A stretch of 64,000 bases of DNA, from the NCBI GenBank assembly GCA_036563665.1, contig DATCLY010000041.1, positions 62,001 to 126,000 of the forward strand, given 5' to 3'. Shown piece after piece: positions 1 to 8,750 of this stretch. Position 1 is the first letter of the stretch. Each line of letters starts with the position of its first letter. The notes under the pieces were generated by a model. The model saw nothing but the letters and a program-made list of their open reading frames with translations, made no database searches and was not told the DNA's origin. The DNA comes from FEN-1219 sp036563665 (GTDB lineage: Bacteria > Pseudomonadota > Gammaproteobacteria > Steroidobacterales > Rariloculaceae). The position numbers were made by a program, and so were the translations under genes.

Positions 1-34
1 GGCGGCCCCGCGCCGCCGCCGGGCGCGCCGTGGC

Positions 35-1519
35 TCACTGCGGCTGCCGAGGCATCTGGTAGGCGGCCATCACGTCCGCTTTCGTCTGCGGCGCCGGCGA
101 TGCGTGCACGTTGATGTAGCGCTCGTAGTCGATGCCGAGCTTCTCGAGCGCCGGCACCAGCGCACGCACGTGATCGTTGGCGGGCTGACCCGGGTTCACG
201 GAGAAGTCGCCCTGGAAGAGCACCTTCTCCCGCGGGAGGTACGCCACGGCCAGGCCGTTCGAGTGCGGCGCGGGATAGATGTGGTAGAACTCCACCGTGC
301 GGTTGCCGTCCGTGTACACGCGCTTGTCGGTGAACGTCTCGATCCGGGCGCGGCGCGGGTTCCGCGCGAGCACGTCGTCGAGCAGCGTGCGCGGCGTGCT
401 GAACGCGCGCTCGAAGAACTCCCGGTTGTTCTCCTGCGTGATGATGGTGGCACCCTCGGCCACGAGCACCGGCAGCCCTCCCGTGTGATCCGAGTGCGGG
501 TGCGTGACGAACACGTAGCGGATGGGCTTGCCGGGGAACTGCCGCTTGATCTCGTCCACGTACGCCTGCGCCCGCGCCTGGCTCTGGCCGGCCTCGAGCA
601 TCATGATGTAGTCGTCGAACTCGATGATCAGCGAGTCGTAGCTGCCCTGGCCCGTGGTGTAGCGGAACACGCCCTCGCCGAGCTGCTCCTTCGTGATGTT
701 GAACGGCTGCGGCTGACCGCCGCCCGGCGGGCCGGACGGGCGGTTCTCGGGCGGAGGCGCGAGCGATGCGAGATCGGGCGGATTGCCGCGGGCATCCAGC
801 ACATCCACCTCGAAGAACGGCCAGCCGCCCCGCGTCTGCACGATCTGCGTGGGCACCTGGAAGCCGTAGAAATCCCGCCAGCCGGAGTACGTGGCGACGA
901 TGTGCATGTCGCCCATGATGTTCTCGCCGAGCCAGGTCTCCACCCGCTCGATGAGATTGTCCGAGTTCACGTAGGCGTTGATCGTGTAGGGATTCCCCGA
1001 GGGGGCCCGCACCCGCGGGCTCCACGAGAGCACCGTGTACTCCTTGCCGTCGACTCTCCTGCGGGTGGCCGTGGCGTTGTTCTCCGCCGCGCCCTTCAGG
1101 AAGCCCCAGGGCGTGAGGTAGAGCTCGAGCGAGCCCGCCCAGGGCTGCGAGACGTCCGCCTGCTGCGGCGTGACCTCCTGGAAGAACGTGCCCGGCCTCG
1201 GCAGGGTCGATCCGCCGGGGCCGTAGTTCAGCGTGTCCCCTCTATGGCGCGACAAGGGCGCTTGCAGATCGATGACGCGCACGTAGTTCATGATGGGTCG
1301 CATGGGATCGTGCGTGCCGTGGCAGATCATGGCGGTGGCGTTGCCCGCGCACTGCTGGAACGCCACGTCCCGCGCCGCGCCCGAGTAGGTGACGGACTGC
1401 GGGTTGCCCAGCGCCTGCTGGGCGTTCGCGATCACGGTTCGCGCGTCCTGCGCCATGGCAGCCGCGCACACGAAAGACAAGCAGACTGCGGCCAGGGCCG
1501 GTTTGTTCACCACTGTCAT
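35..1519 (-). CDS. Secreted MBL-fold metallo-hydrolase
   Basis: This is a 494-residue protein of the metallo-beta-lactamase fold. It has an N-terminal signal peptide (hydrophobic run ending in AAAMAQ at about residue 24), so a periplasmic location is likely. The zinc motif HPHSDHTGG lies near residue 339. Later metal-ligand candidates are PAPHSNG, LFQGDF and a histidine in NVHASP near the C-terminus. The roughly 300 residues before the MBL domain are unassigned. The ATG at 1519 is chosen because the signal peptide starts there; the GTG two codons later has better spacing from the upstream AGGGGGA and may be the true start. The substrate is unknown. It is separated from ligI by 342 bases, so no operon is implied. 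Confidence 0.82.
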   Translation of the reverse strand: MTVVNKPALAAVCLSFVCAAAMAQDARTVIANAQQALGNPQSVTYSGAARDVAFQQCAGNATAMICHGTHDPMRPIMNYVRVIDLQAPLSRHRGDTLNYGPGGSTLPRPGTFFQEVTPQQADVSQPWAGSLELYLTPWGFLKGAAENNATATRRRVDGKEYTVLSWSPRVRAPSGNPYTINAYVNSDNLIERVETWLGENIMGDMHIVATYSGWRDFYGFQVPTQIVQTRGGWPFFEVDVLDARGNPPDLASLAPPPENRPSGPPGGGQPQPFNITKEQLGEGVFRYTTGQGSYDSLIIEFDDYIMMLEAGQSQARAQAYVDEIKRQFPGKPIRYVFVTHPHSDHTGGLPVLVAEGATIITQENNREFFERAFSTPRTLLDDVLARNPRRARIETFTDKRVYTDGNRTVEFYHIYPAPHSNGLAVAYLPREKVLFQGDFSVNPGQPANDHVRALVPALEKLGIDYERYINVHASPAPQTKADVMAAYQMPRQPQ

Positions 1520-1593
1520 TCCCCCTAACAAGGTCGAGCCTGGTGCTCGTGGCAAAGATTCTACATGCGGCACCGCCACCGGCGGCAAACCCG

Positions 1594-1617
1594 CCGAGCG
1601 GCCTTCCAGCCGCGATC
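1594..1617 (+). repeat. Degenerate copy of the dispersed hairpin repeat
   Basis: The sequence reads CGAGCGGCCTTCCAGCCGCG followed by ATC. The stem GCGGC/GCCGC is intact around CTTCCA. It matches the fuller copies near 30.1, 48.7 and 56.2 kb but lacks the leading GTGG. Confidence 0.55.
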
Positions 1618-1752
1618 TCCAGCACCGCACGCTCTCGCAGCGACGCCTCCGACCGCGATCTTCAGCGCCGCGTCCGTTTCCGAAGACGTGTCAGGCCCGG
1701 CCATGCAGCCCCCCTTCCAGGACGCTCGCGCGCAGGATGCGCGCGCGCGAGG

Positions 1753-1797
1753 CTACAGGGACGTATTCACGCCGTTCCTAAAAGGGGGTCTGCATGG
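1753..1797 (+). repeat. Second dispersed repeat, copy A
   Basis: CTACAGGGACGTATTCACGC followed by an AAAAGGGGG block and GCATGG resembles the segment at 30297-30339 (CACAGGGATGTGCTTGCGGC, then GGAAGGGG and CATG). The two copies share the order of blocks and both sit beside hairpin repeats, so they probably form a composite repeat. Confidence 0.45.
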
Positions 1798-1861
1798 CCG
1801 GGCCCCTGCGACTACGCCCGCGCACGCGATCTTCGGCGCCACCGCAAACGGCGCGGCGGGG

Positions 1862-2740
1862 CTAGCCGGTGAAGCCGTAGAGGCGGTGGGGGTTGTCGAC
1901 CAGCACCTTCCGCTGCAGCTCGGGGTCCGGCATGTAGAGCGGGATCAGGTCCACGAGATCGCCGTCGTTCGGCATGTGCCTCTTGATGTTCGGGTGCGGC
2001 CAGTCCGTCCCCCAGAGGATCCGGTCCGGCGCCACCTCGAGCAGCGCGTGGGCGAACGGCACCGCGTCCGTGAACGGCGGCCCCATCGACGAGATCCGCT
2101 CGGCGCCCGAGATCTTCACCCAGCAGTTGTCCATGCGCAGGGCGTTCAGGAGCCGCTTGAACGGCTCCTGATCGAGGCCGTCCTTCGTCGGCACGCGGCC
2201 CATGTGGTCGATGATGAACGGCACCGGCAGCGAGCGCAGCATGTCGTCGAACTCGACGAGGTCCTTCGCGTCGAAGTGCAGCACCACGTGCCAGTCGAAG
2301 TCCGCGGCCCGCGCCACGAGGTCGTGGAACACGTCGAGGTCCGGCGTGCCGCCGAGGTGCTGCACGAAGTTGAAGCGGATGCCGCGGATGCCGCCCTCGT
2401 GGAGCATCTCGAAGTCGCGGTCCGTGAACGTCTCGTCCACGTTCGCCACCCCGCGATACTTGCCGTCGCTCTGCGCGATGGCGTCGAGGATCACGCGGTT
2501 GTCCGTGCCGTGGCAGCTCGCGTTCACGAGCACCGCGCGCTCCAAGCCGAGCGTGGCCTGCAGCTCCTTGAAGCGCTCGAGCGGCGCGTCGGGCGGCGTG
2601 TACGTGCGGTCCGGCGCGTAAGGGTACTTGTCGGCCGGCCCGAAGATGTGGCAATGCGCGTCGCACGCCTTCGGCGGCGGCTTGTAATTCGGCGTCCGGG
2701 TGTTCGGGTCCGGCGCCATGCACATCGGGATCTCACGCAT
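1862..2740 (-). CDS. ligI: 2-Pyrone-4,6-dicarboxylate lactonase (LigI)
   Basis: LigI is an amidohydrolase-superfamily enzyme that opens 2-pyrone-4,6-dicarboxylate (PDC) to 4-oxalomesaconate in the protocatechuate 4,5-cleavage pathway. The 292-residue length equals the family norm. DAHCH (H29, H31) gives the first two histidines, ASCHGTDN and GIRFNF are family blocks, IDHMGR carries a conserved histidine, and WGTDWPHPN near residue 248 supplies the catalytic aspartate. These blocks match the LigI of Sphingobium SYK-6 as I remember it. The start overlaps the ligC stop by 8 bases (ATGCGTGA), so translation is probably coupled; an ATG five codons later is an alternative. It is cytoplasmic. Confidence 0.9.
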   Translation of the reverse strand: MREIPMCMAPDPNTRTPNYKPPPKACDAHCHIFGPADKYPYAPDRTYTPPDAPLERFKELQATLGLERAVLVNASCHGTDNRVILDAIAQSDGKYRGVANVDETFTDRDFEMLHEGGIRGIRFNFVQHLGGTPDLDVFHDLVARAADFDWHVVLHFDAKDLVEFDDMLRSLPVPFIIDHMGRVPTKDGLDQEPFKRLLNALRMDNCWVKISGAERISSMGPPFTDAVPFAHALLEVAPDRILWGTDWPHPNIKRHMPNDGDLVDLIPLYMPDPELQRKVLVDNPHRLYGFTG

Positions 2741-3677
2741 TGAGGCACTTCTCCAGCCGATCCAGCGTGCGCATGGCGGGCAGCACCTGATGCACGCTCG
2801 CGTTCGGCTCGCGCTTCTCGCGGATCGCGGCGATGAACTCCCGGTCCTGCAGCTCGATGCCGTTCATCGACACGGCCACGCCGGTGAGATCGATCTTGTT
2901 GTCCTTGCCGTCGTACAGATCGTCGTAACGGGCGATGTACGTGCCGTTGTCGCAGATGTAGCGGAAGAACGTGCCCTGCGGGCCGTCGTTGTTGAACGAC
3001 AGCGCCAGCGTGCACACGGCGCCGGACGGCGTCTTCATGCCGATGCTCATGTCCATGGCGATGCCGAGCTCGGGATGGTGCGGGCCTTCGATGGCGAACA
3101 CCTCCGAGGGCGTCTCGCCCGTCTGATAGTGGAACAGGTCCACGGTGTGGCACGCGTGGTGCCACAGCAGGTGGTCCGTCCAGCTGCGCGGCTTGCCTTC
3201 CAGATTGATGTTCTTGCGACGGAAGAAGAAGGTTTGCACGACCAGGTGCTGGAGCTTGAGCTCCCCCTTCTTGATGCGGTTGTGCACCCACTGATGGGAC
3301 GGGTTGAAGCGCCGCGTGTGCCCGGCCATCGCCACGACACCCGTCTCCTTCTGCACTTGCGCGAGCCGCTCGGCGTCCGCCAGGGAGTCCGCGATGGGGA
3401 TCTCGATCTCCACGTGCTTGCCGGCGCGCATGACCTGCTCCGCCTGCTTCGCGTGGATCGGCGTGGGTGAGGTGATGATCGCGGCCTCGACGCCCGGCTG
3501 CGCCAGCGCCTCGGCGAGATCCGTGGTCCAGTGCGGAATGCCGTACTGCTGCGCGACGGCGGCCGTCGATTCCGGATTGCCGCCGGCGAGGCTCACCACC
3601 TCCACGCCCTCGATGTTCTTGAGCGCATCCAGATGTTTCCGGCCGAAAGCCCCCTGGCCGACCATGACGAGTTTCAT
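2733..3677 (-). CDS. ligC: 4-Carboxy-2-hydroxymuconate-6-semialdehyde dehydrogenase (LigC)
   Basis: This 314-residue Gfo/Idh/MocA-type oxidoreductase has an N-terminal Rossmann motif (GQGAFGRKH, residues 8-16). It carries blocks close to SYK-6 LigC: GHTRRFNPSHQ, RSWTDHLLWHHACHTVDLF, FNNDGPQGTFFRYICDNGT and SMNGIELQDREFIAAIRE. LigC oxidises the hemiacetal form of CHMS to PDC with NADP, which is exactly the substrate of the downstream LigI. The two genes overlap by 8 bases and form a two-step unit. The gene diverges from the aldehyde dehydrogenase across 233 bases. CHMS comes from a ring-cleavage dioxygenase that is not in this window. Confidence 0.92.
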   Translation of the reverse strand: MKLVMVGQGAFGRKHLDALKNIEGVEVVSLAGGNPESTAAVAQQYGIPHWTTDLAEALAQPGVEAAIITSPTPIHAKQAEQVMRAGKHVEIEIPIADSLADAERLAQVQKETGVVAMAGHTRRFNPSHQWVHNRIKKGELKLQHLVVQTFFFRRKNINLEGKPRSWTDHLLWHHACHTVDLFHYQTGETPSEVFAIEGPHHPELGIAMDMSIGMKTPSGAVCTLALSFNNDGPQGTFFRYICDNGTYIARYDDLYDGKDNKIDLTGVAVSMNGIELQDREFIAAIREKREPNASVHQVLPAMRTLDRLEKCLNA

Positions 3678-3807
3678 CGTTCCTCCCAGAAGCGCCTGTG
3701 GCCTGGCAGCGGCTGTACGCCGCGGGCTGTCCCAGCCGCGGCGTGCGGGGATCCGCGAGGGCCGCCCCGAGACCGATCGTGTATGATTGAGCCGGCTAGG
3801 TTAGCAC

Positions 3808-3831
3808 AGCGGTTGCGACCCGCGAACCGCT
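3808..3831. promoter_or_regulatory. Perfect inverted repeat in the ligC/aldehyde dehydrogenase gap
   Basis: The arms AGCGGTT and AACCGCT (7 bp, perfect) are separated by 10 bases. A TATGAT -10-like hexamer lies just upstream at 3782-3787. The position fits an operator or a leader hairpin for the aldehyde dehydrogenase. No regulator gene is adjacent, so the function is inference. Confidence 0.35.
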
Positions 3832-3910
3832 CGAGCGCGCCCGGCGCTCGCAACCCAACGTCGCGGCTCGAGGAGCCGCTCCGACACCATTTTCGGAGGC
3901 GCAACTCATC

Positions 3911-5350
3911 ATGGCGGAACGAGCCGAGAGCATCGACTTTCGAACGGATTTTCGTTTGGCAATCGACGGCCGCCTCGAGACGAGCGACGAGCGGCTGGAC
4001 GTGATCGACCCCGCGCTCGGGAAGGTCTTCGCCCACTGCCCCGCCGCCACGCGCGCGCATCTCGACCGCGCCGTGGCCGCCGCCCGGCGCGCATTCCAGA
4101 GCTGGCGCCGAAGCGACTATGCCGAGCGCAGAACGCTCATCAAACGGTTCACGCAGCTGCTCCGCGAGCGGCAGAGCGAGCTCGCGGAGCTCCTGACGCG
4201 CGAGCAGGGCAAGCCGCTGTCGCAGTCCGTGGCGGAGATCGACCGCGGCGCGGCGCAATCGGACAGCATGGTGAGCATAGAGATACCGGTCGAGGTGCTG
4301 GTCGACAACCCGCAGCAGCACATCGAGCTTCACTGGCGGCCGCTCGGCGTGGTGGGCATCATCACGCCGTGGAACGCGCCCGTGAACCTCGCGCTCGGCC
4401 CGCTCGTGTCGGCGCTGTACACGGGTAACACCGCGATCCTGAAGCCCTCCCCTTACACGCCGCTCACCACGCTCAAGCTCGGCGAGCTCCTCACCGAGGT
4501 GTTCCCCGCGGGCGTCGTGAACGTGCTCGCGGGCGGCGACGCGCTCGGCGCGTGGATGACGGAGCATCCCGGCATCGACAAGATCTCCTTCACCGGCTCC
4601 GTCGCCACGGGCAAGAAGGTCATGGCGGCCGCGGCGGGCACGCTCAAGCGGCTGACGCTCGAGCTCGGCGGCAACGACGCCGCCATCATCCTCGACGACG
4701 TGGACCCCAAGGCCATCGCGAAGAAGGTGTTCTTCGCCTGCTTCGTGAACAGCGGCCAGGTGTGCATGGCCATCAAGCGCATCTACGCGCACGAGCGCAT
4801 CTACGAAGCGCTCTGCGACGCGCTCGTCGAAGAGGCGAAGAAGGCCAAGGTCGGCAACGGCCTCGACCCGGACACCGAGATCGGGCCGATCCAGAACAAG
4901 ATGCAGTACGACAAGGTCGTCGCGATCATCGAGGACACGAAGAAGCGCGGCGCGCGCTTCCTCGCGGGCGGCAAAATTCCGCAGGGACCGGGCTATTTCA
5001 TCCCGCCCACGCTCGTCACGGACATCGACGAGGACAGCCGGCTGGTGCGCGAGGAGCAGTTCGGACCGGTGGTGCCGATCCTCAAGTTCTCGGACGTGGA
5101 GGACGCCATTCGCCGCGCGAACGACACGCGCTACGGCCTCTCGGGCTCCGTGTGGACGTCCGACCCCGCGCGAGGCGCCGAGATCGCGGCGCGGCTCGAG
5201 GTGGGCACGGCGTGGGTGAACCAGCACCGCGCCACGTCCGCGTTCGTGCCGTTCGGCGGCGCGAAGGAGTCGGGGCTCGGCCGGCAGTATTCGGTGCTGG
5301 GCCTCAAGGGCTACATGGAGCCCGAGGTCGTGAGCGTCGCGAAGTCGTGA
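3911..5350 (+). CDS. NAD(P)-dependent aldehyde dehydrogenase
   Basis: This is a full-length 479-residue ALDH superfamily enzyme that oxidises an aldehyde to a carboxylate in the cytoplasm. All catalytic parts are visible: PWN (N155), LKPS (K178), ELGG (E251) and the nucleophile in SGQVC (C285). GGAGG at 3895-3899 precedes the ATG by 11 bases. The setting beside ligC-ligI, in a window that also encodes hydroxycinnamoyl-CoA hydratase-lyase, makes vanillin or 4-hydroxybenzaldehyde plausible substrates. The sequence alone does not prove this, since ALDH subfamilies are hard to separate by eye. It converges on the TonB receptor gene with a strong hairpin between them. Confidence 0.88.
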   Translation: MAERAESIDFRTDFRLAIDGRLETSDERLDVIDPALGKVFAHCPAATRAHLDRAVAAARRAFQSWRRSDYAERRTLIKRFTQLLRERQSELAELLTREQGKPLSQSVAEIDRGAAQSDSMVSIEIPVEVLVDNPQQHIELHWRPLGVVGIITPWNAPVNLALGPLVSALYTGNTAILKPSPYTPLTTLKLGELLTEVFPAGVVNVLAGGDALGAWMTEHPGIDKISFTGSVATGKKVMAAAAGTLKRLTLELGGNDAAIILDDVDPKAIAKKVFFACFVNSGQVCMAIKRIYAHERIYEALCDALVEEAKKAKVGNGLDPDTEIGPIQNKMQYDKVVAIIEDTKKRGARFLAGGKIPQGPGYFIPPTLVTDIDEDSRLVREEQFGPVVPILKFSDVEDAIRRANDTRYGLSGSVWTSDPARGAEIAARLEVGTAWVNQHRATSAFVPFGGAKESGLGRQYSVLGLKGYMEPEVVSVAKS

Positions 5351-5373
5351 GCGTCGCGGAGTAACGGCGCCGA

Positions 5374-5407
5374 GGCGCGGCCCCGGGCTTGGTCCCCGGG
5401 CCGCGCC
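5374..5407. terminator. Bidirectional terminator-like hairpin
   Basis: A 14-bp GC-rich stem (GGCGCGGCCCCGGG against CCCCGGGCCGCGCC, one mismatch) with a 6-base loop lies in the 69-base gap between convergent genes. There is no U-tract, which is common in high-GC genomes. Confidence 0.6.
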
Positions 5408-5419
5408 GTCAGCGGGCCG

Positions 5420-8400
5420 TCAGAACTGGATCTTCAAGCCGACGTACATCCGCCGCCCGAGCGTGTCGTAGTACCCGGGCAGCGTCGAGGCGCTGTTGCT
5501 GTCGGTGGGCGTGGCGCCCACGACGGCCGGATCCGTGTCGAACAGGTTGTCGATGCCGGCGCGGAGCTGATACCGCTCGTTGAAGCTGTAGCCCGCGAAC
5601 AGGTCGAACACGTTGTACGACTCGGTGGGCAGGTTCGTCGTGTTCGGATTGGTGACGTAGGCCCCGTTCTTCACCTCCGGCAGGTGCCGCCACCTGAGCC
5701 CGATGTTCGCGTTCCCGCCGGCGAAGTTGTAGCCGAGCGTCGAGTACAGCCGATACTTGTACTGACCGCCCTGCCCGAGCGTGTCCTTGTATTCGAGCAC
5801 CGGGTCAGTGGGCGTGGTCTGCGTGTCGAACTTGTTGAGGATGCTCACGAGATGGTTCACGTAGAAGCTTCCTCCCGAGCGCAGATCCGTGATCCAGTTG
5901 ACCGCGATGTCCACACCGGACGTCTCCAGCAAACCGGTGTTCAGGTAGCGTGCATCCACGGTGCCCGCGGCGCCCGTGCTCTCGTTACGGTTGATCAAGG
6001 CGCAGAACCCGCCCGGATCGTTGATGGAGTACTCGGGGTTCGAGCGGCCGTCCCGGTTGAAGCACTTGTTGTAGATCGTCTGACCGTCGAAGGTCGCGAT
6101 CGCGTCGGTGATCTCGATGTGGTAGAAGTCGAGCGACGCGGTCAGGCCCTCGAGGTTGCCCGGACGGCTGAACACGATGCCCAGCGTCCACGTCTTGGCA
6201 TCCTCCGACTCCAGGTTCGGGTTGCCCACCTGCACGGTGTTGATGCCGGTGAACGGCGTGGTGCCGGCCAGGTAGTTGTTGGCCTGATCGCTGCCCGGAG
6301 CGCCGAAGTCCGACGTGGTGTTGCCGATCAGGGCCGCGCAGAGCTCCTGCACCTTGAGCCGGTCGGGGTTGTCTGGCCGGTTGCCGAAGCCCGGGATCAG
6401 CGTGGTCGACGCGCACGGGTCGGCGCTCGAGAACGTGGTCTGGAACACGGTCGTCTCGGCCTGGAACAGCTCCGCCGTGTTCGGCGCGCGGTTCGCGCGC
6501 TGGTACCCGCCGCGCAGCCGGATCGAGTCGGTGGCCGACCAGTCGAACAGCGCCTTGTAGGTGCCGACCTTGTCGGCGCCGGTGTCGTAGTCCGAGTAGC
6601 GATAACCGAGCTCGAGATCGAGGCGATCGACCACGGGCACGAGCAGCTCGCCGTAGATCTCCGCGACCTTCGTCTCGCCGGACGTCGGGTTCGACACGAA
6701 CAATCCCAGCGGGTAATCGAAGATCGCGGCCTGCGGGTTGCTGGGCTCGTAGATGAACCCGTTCTTCCGGTGGGTGATGCCCGCCGCGAACCGGAGCTCG
6801 CCGGCCCGCATGTCGGCGAGCTTGCCCTGCAGGTTGGCCTCGAAGATGTCCTGGGAGATCGTGGTCAGCGACTTGAACGGCCCGAGCAGGCTGTTGATGC
6901 AGTCCTGGGTGACATCCGCCGTCGTGCCGTAGAAGATCGGCAAGCCGCTCGTGCACCGGATCTGGTAGTTGCCGCCCACCGGTATGGGGTCGCCGTTGGC
7001 ATCGGTGATCGGGCTGCCGTCCGGAGCGGTCGCGTAGTCGATGACGACGTTGCTGCCGAACTCGGGCGACGCCACGAGCGCCTTCCACCGCTGCACCGAA
7101 GGCAGCCCGTAGTACACGTTGGTCGCGGTGGTCTCGCCGCTCGAGTAGTACGCCTCCCACGTCCAGTCGCGGTTCTCGAACGAGCCTTCGACGCCGGCCA
7201 TGATCTGGTAGACGTCGCTCTCGTTCGTGGGGCCGAACTGGCCGAGGAAGTCGAGGCCGCGGTTGAGCTGCCAGGGCGCCGTCGGGTCGGGACGCAGGTC
7301 GAGCAGCTGCTGCAGCGCGGCCGGGATGTTCGAGCGGCCGTCGTTCGGGATGCTGCCGCCCCACGCGGCGCCCACCGCCGGCGGCGGGCCGGCCGAGAAC
7401 GTGTTCACCTCGGAGCGGACGTAGTTGGCCTGCACGAACGCGCGCAGGTTGTCGTTGATGTCGACGCGGGCCTTGCCGAACGCGGAGCGGCGCTCGAGGG
7501 GCGACGACAGCGCGCCGTCCATGTAGATCTGCTCGACTCTGTTGCCCTGGCGGATCAGCCCGTAGTAGCCGTCGCCGACGTCCGGGCGGTTGAGCATCGA
7601 GTCATCGAAGCCGAAGGAGCCGAGGTTGTTCCTCGTCCAGGGCGTGCCGTCCGGATTGAAGTAGATCACCGGGTTGGTCGTCACGTCGACCGTGCCCGGA
7701 ACGTAGTTCGGATAGTACTGCAGGAAATACGCGTCCAGGTCCGCTTGCGACGGGCGGTTGGCCGCGTTGATCTGGAAGCCCGGCATCGACGGGAAGAACG
7801 TGCTCGCGATGTTGGTCGGGTCGTACCAGCCGTCCACGTAGAAGTCGCGGTTCTTCTGATACGCGACGTGGCGCTCGTACCATTCCACGCCGAGCAGCAG
7901 GTTGGCGTTGCCTTCGTCGGAGTTCAGCCCCACGAGGCTCGAGAAGCGCGACTCCTGGCCGTCGCCCGCCTCGGTGAAGCCGCTCTGGAAGTCGAGCGAG
8001 ACGCCTTCGAAGTCGTCCTTGAGCACGAAGTTCACCACGCCGGCGAGCGCGTCCGCGCCGTACACGGCAGAGGCGCCGCCGGTGATGGTCTCGATGCGCT
8101 CGATGGCCGCCGACGGAATCGTGTTCAAGTCCACCACGAGCGACGCGTTCGCCGGCTGCGCCCGGCGCCCGTCGATGAGCACGAGCGTGCGGTTCGTGCC
8201 CACGCCGCGCAGGTTCACCGTGCCGATGCCGAGCGATGCCGTCGGCGACGTCTGGATCTCGCCCTGCGCGCTGAACTGACTCTGCGCCGGCGTGAACTGC
8301 GGCATCTGGTTGAGCACCGTCTCGACGCTGAGCGTGCTGGTGTTCTCGAGCCGCGAGGTGTCGACGGTCATGATGGGGCTCGGCGCGTCGAAGTCCCGGC

Positions 8401-8551
8401 GCACGATGCGGGAGCCCGTGACCACCACCTCCTCGAGTGTCTGCTGCGCCTGCGCCGACTGTGTCCCGGCGGTGCCGAGGATCGCCGAGATCGTCGATGC
8501 GAGCACCGTCAGTCTGGTGTGATTGGCCCCCTGCAAATGAATCCTTGCCAT
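5420..8551 (-). CDS. TonB-dependent outer membrane receptor
   Basis: This 1043-residue receptor imports a scarce ligand across the outer membrane using TonB energy. It has a long signal peptide ending in QSAQAQ, and LEEVVVTGSRI follows as the TonB-box/plug boundary. The plug carries NLRGVGTNRTLVLIDGRR and TGGASAVYGADALAGVVNF. The C-terminus ends in a beta-strand with terminal Phe (VGLKIQF). The ATG at 8551 is preferred because the signal peptide starts there; an upstream in-frame start at 8599 would add 16 unlikely residues. Large receptors of this type occur next to tryptophan halogenase genes in several proteobacteria, so it may import the substrate for the genes upstream. The ligand is unknown. 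Confidence 0.9.
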   Translation of the reverse strand: MARIHLQGANHTRLTVLASTISAILGTAGTQSAQAQQTLEEVVVTGSRIVRRDFDAPSPIMTVDTSRLENTSTLSVETVLNQMPQFTPAQSQFSAQGEIQTSPTASLGIGTVNLRGVGTNRTLVLIDGRRAQPANASLVVDLNTIPSAAIERIETITGGASAVYGADALAGVVNFVLKDDFEGVSLDFQSGFTEAGDGQESRFSSLVGLNSDEGNANLLLGVEWYERHVAYQKNRDFYVDGWYDPTNIASTFFPSMPGFQINAANRPSQADLDAYFLQYYPNYVPGTVDVTTNPVIYFNPDGTPWTRNNLGSFGFDDSMLNRPDVGDGYYGLIRQGNRVEQIYMDGALSSPLERRSAFGKARVDINDNLRAFVQANYVRSEVNTFSAGPPPAVGAAWGGSIPNDGRSNIPAALQQLLDLRPDPTAPWQLNRGLDFLGQFGPTNESDVYQIMAGVEGSFENRDWTWEAYYSSGETTATNVYYGLPSVQRWKALVASPEFGSNVVIDYATAPDGSPITDANGDPIPVGGNYQIRCTSGLPIFYGTTADVTQDCINSLLGPFKSLTTISQDIFEANLQGKLADMRAGELRFAAGITHRKNGFIYEPSNPQAAIFDYPLGLFVSNPTSGETKVAEIYGELLVPVVDRLDLELGYRYSDYDTGADKVGTYKALFDWSATDSIRLRGGYQRANRAPNTAELFQAETTVFQTTFSSADPCASTTLIPGFGNRPDNPDRLKVQELCAALIGNTTSDFGAPGSDQANNYLAGTTPFTGINTVQVGNPNLESEDAKTWTLGIVFSRPGNLEGLTASLDFYHIEITDAIATFDGQTIYNKCFNRDGRSNPEYSINDPGGFCALINRNESTGAAGTVDARYLNTGLLETSGVDIAVNWITDLRSGGSFYVNHLVSILNKFDTQTTPTDPVLEYKDTLGQGGQYKYRLYSTLGYNFAGGNANIGLRWRHLPEVKNGAYVTNPNTTNLPTESYNVFDLFAGYSFNERYQLRAGIDNLFDTDPAVVGATPTDSNSASTLPGYYDTLGRRMYVGLKIQF

Positions 8552-8622
8552 CTGGCGAGCCCCCGCTTTGTCTTGTGGTTGAAAAGTCGCGCCGCGCACC
8601 CACGCACGACGCGCCGAGCGTG

Positions 8623-8678
8623 TTTATATGCCAATCGCGCACGCCGTTCATCTGACTGCTGCAACTAGTAGTCCTAGT
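8623..8678 (-). promoter_or_regulatory. Candidate promoter region of the TonB receptor gene
   Basis: The 199-base gap upstream of the receptor is locally AT-rich. On the minus strand TATAAA (8623-8628) could be a -10 box, although the -35 is weak. An ACTAG/CTAGT inverted repeat (8664-8678) lies upstream of it. This suggests the receptor has its own promoter. Confidence 0.3.
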
Positions 8679-8750
8679 ACTCGCTGAAAGAATTGGACGA
8701 ACGCTCAGGCGGCGTTTCCCCTAGCGTCGCCGAAGCCCGCGCCGACGGGC

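Larger units (their letters stand above)
1520..1861. other. Intergenic region with degenerate repeats, no gene
   Basis: I see no credible gene in this 342-base gap. It contains a degenerate copy of the hairpin repeat (1594-1617), half copies ending in GCGATCTTC near 1660 and 1826, a GCGCGC-rich stretch near 1735, and a copy of a second repeat at 1753-1797. It looks like a repeat-accumulating spacer between two leftward genes. Confidence 0.6.

Noticed and set aside
3911..5350. Calling the aldehyde dehydrogenase a vanillin dehydrogenase
   Set aside because: The context fits, but ALDH motifs seen by eye do not discriminate substrate.
5684..8668. A 994-codon frame antisense to the TonB receptor
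   Set aside because: Composition is typical of a third-position GC shadow and the receptor on the other strand is unambiguous.
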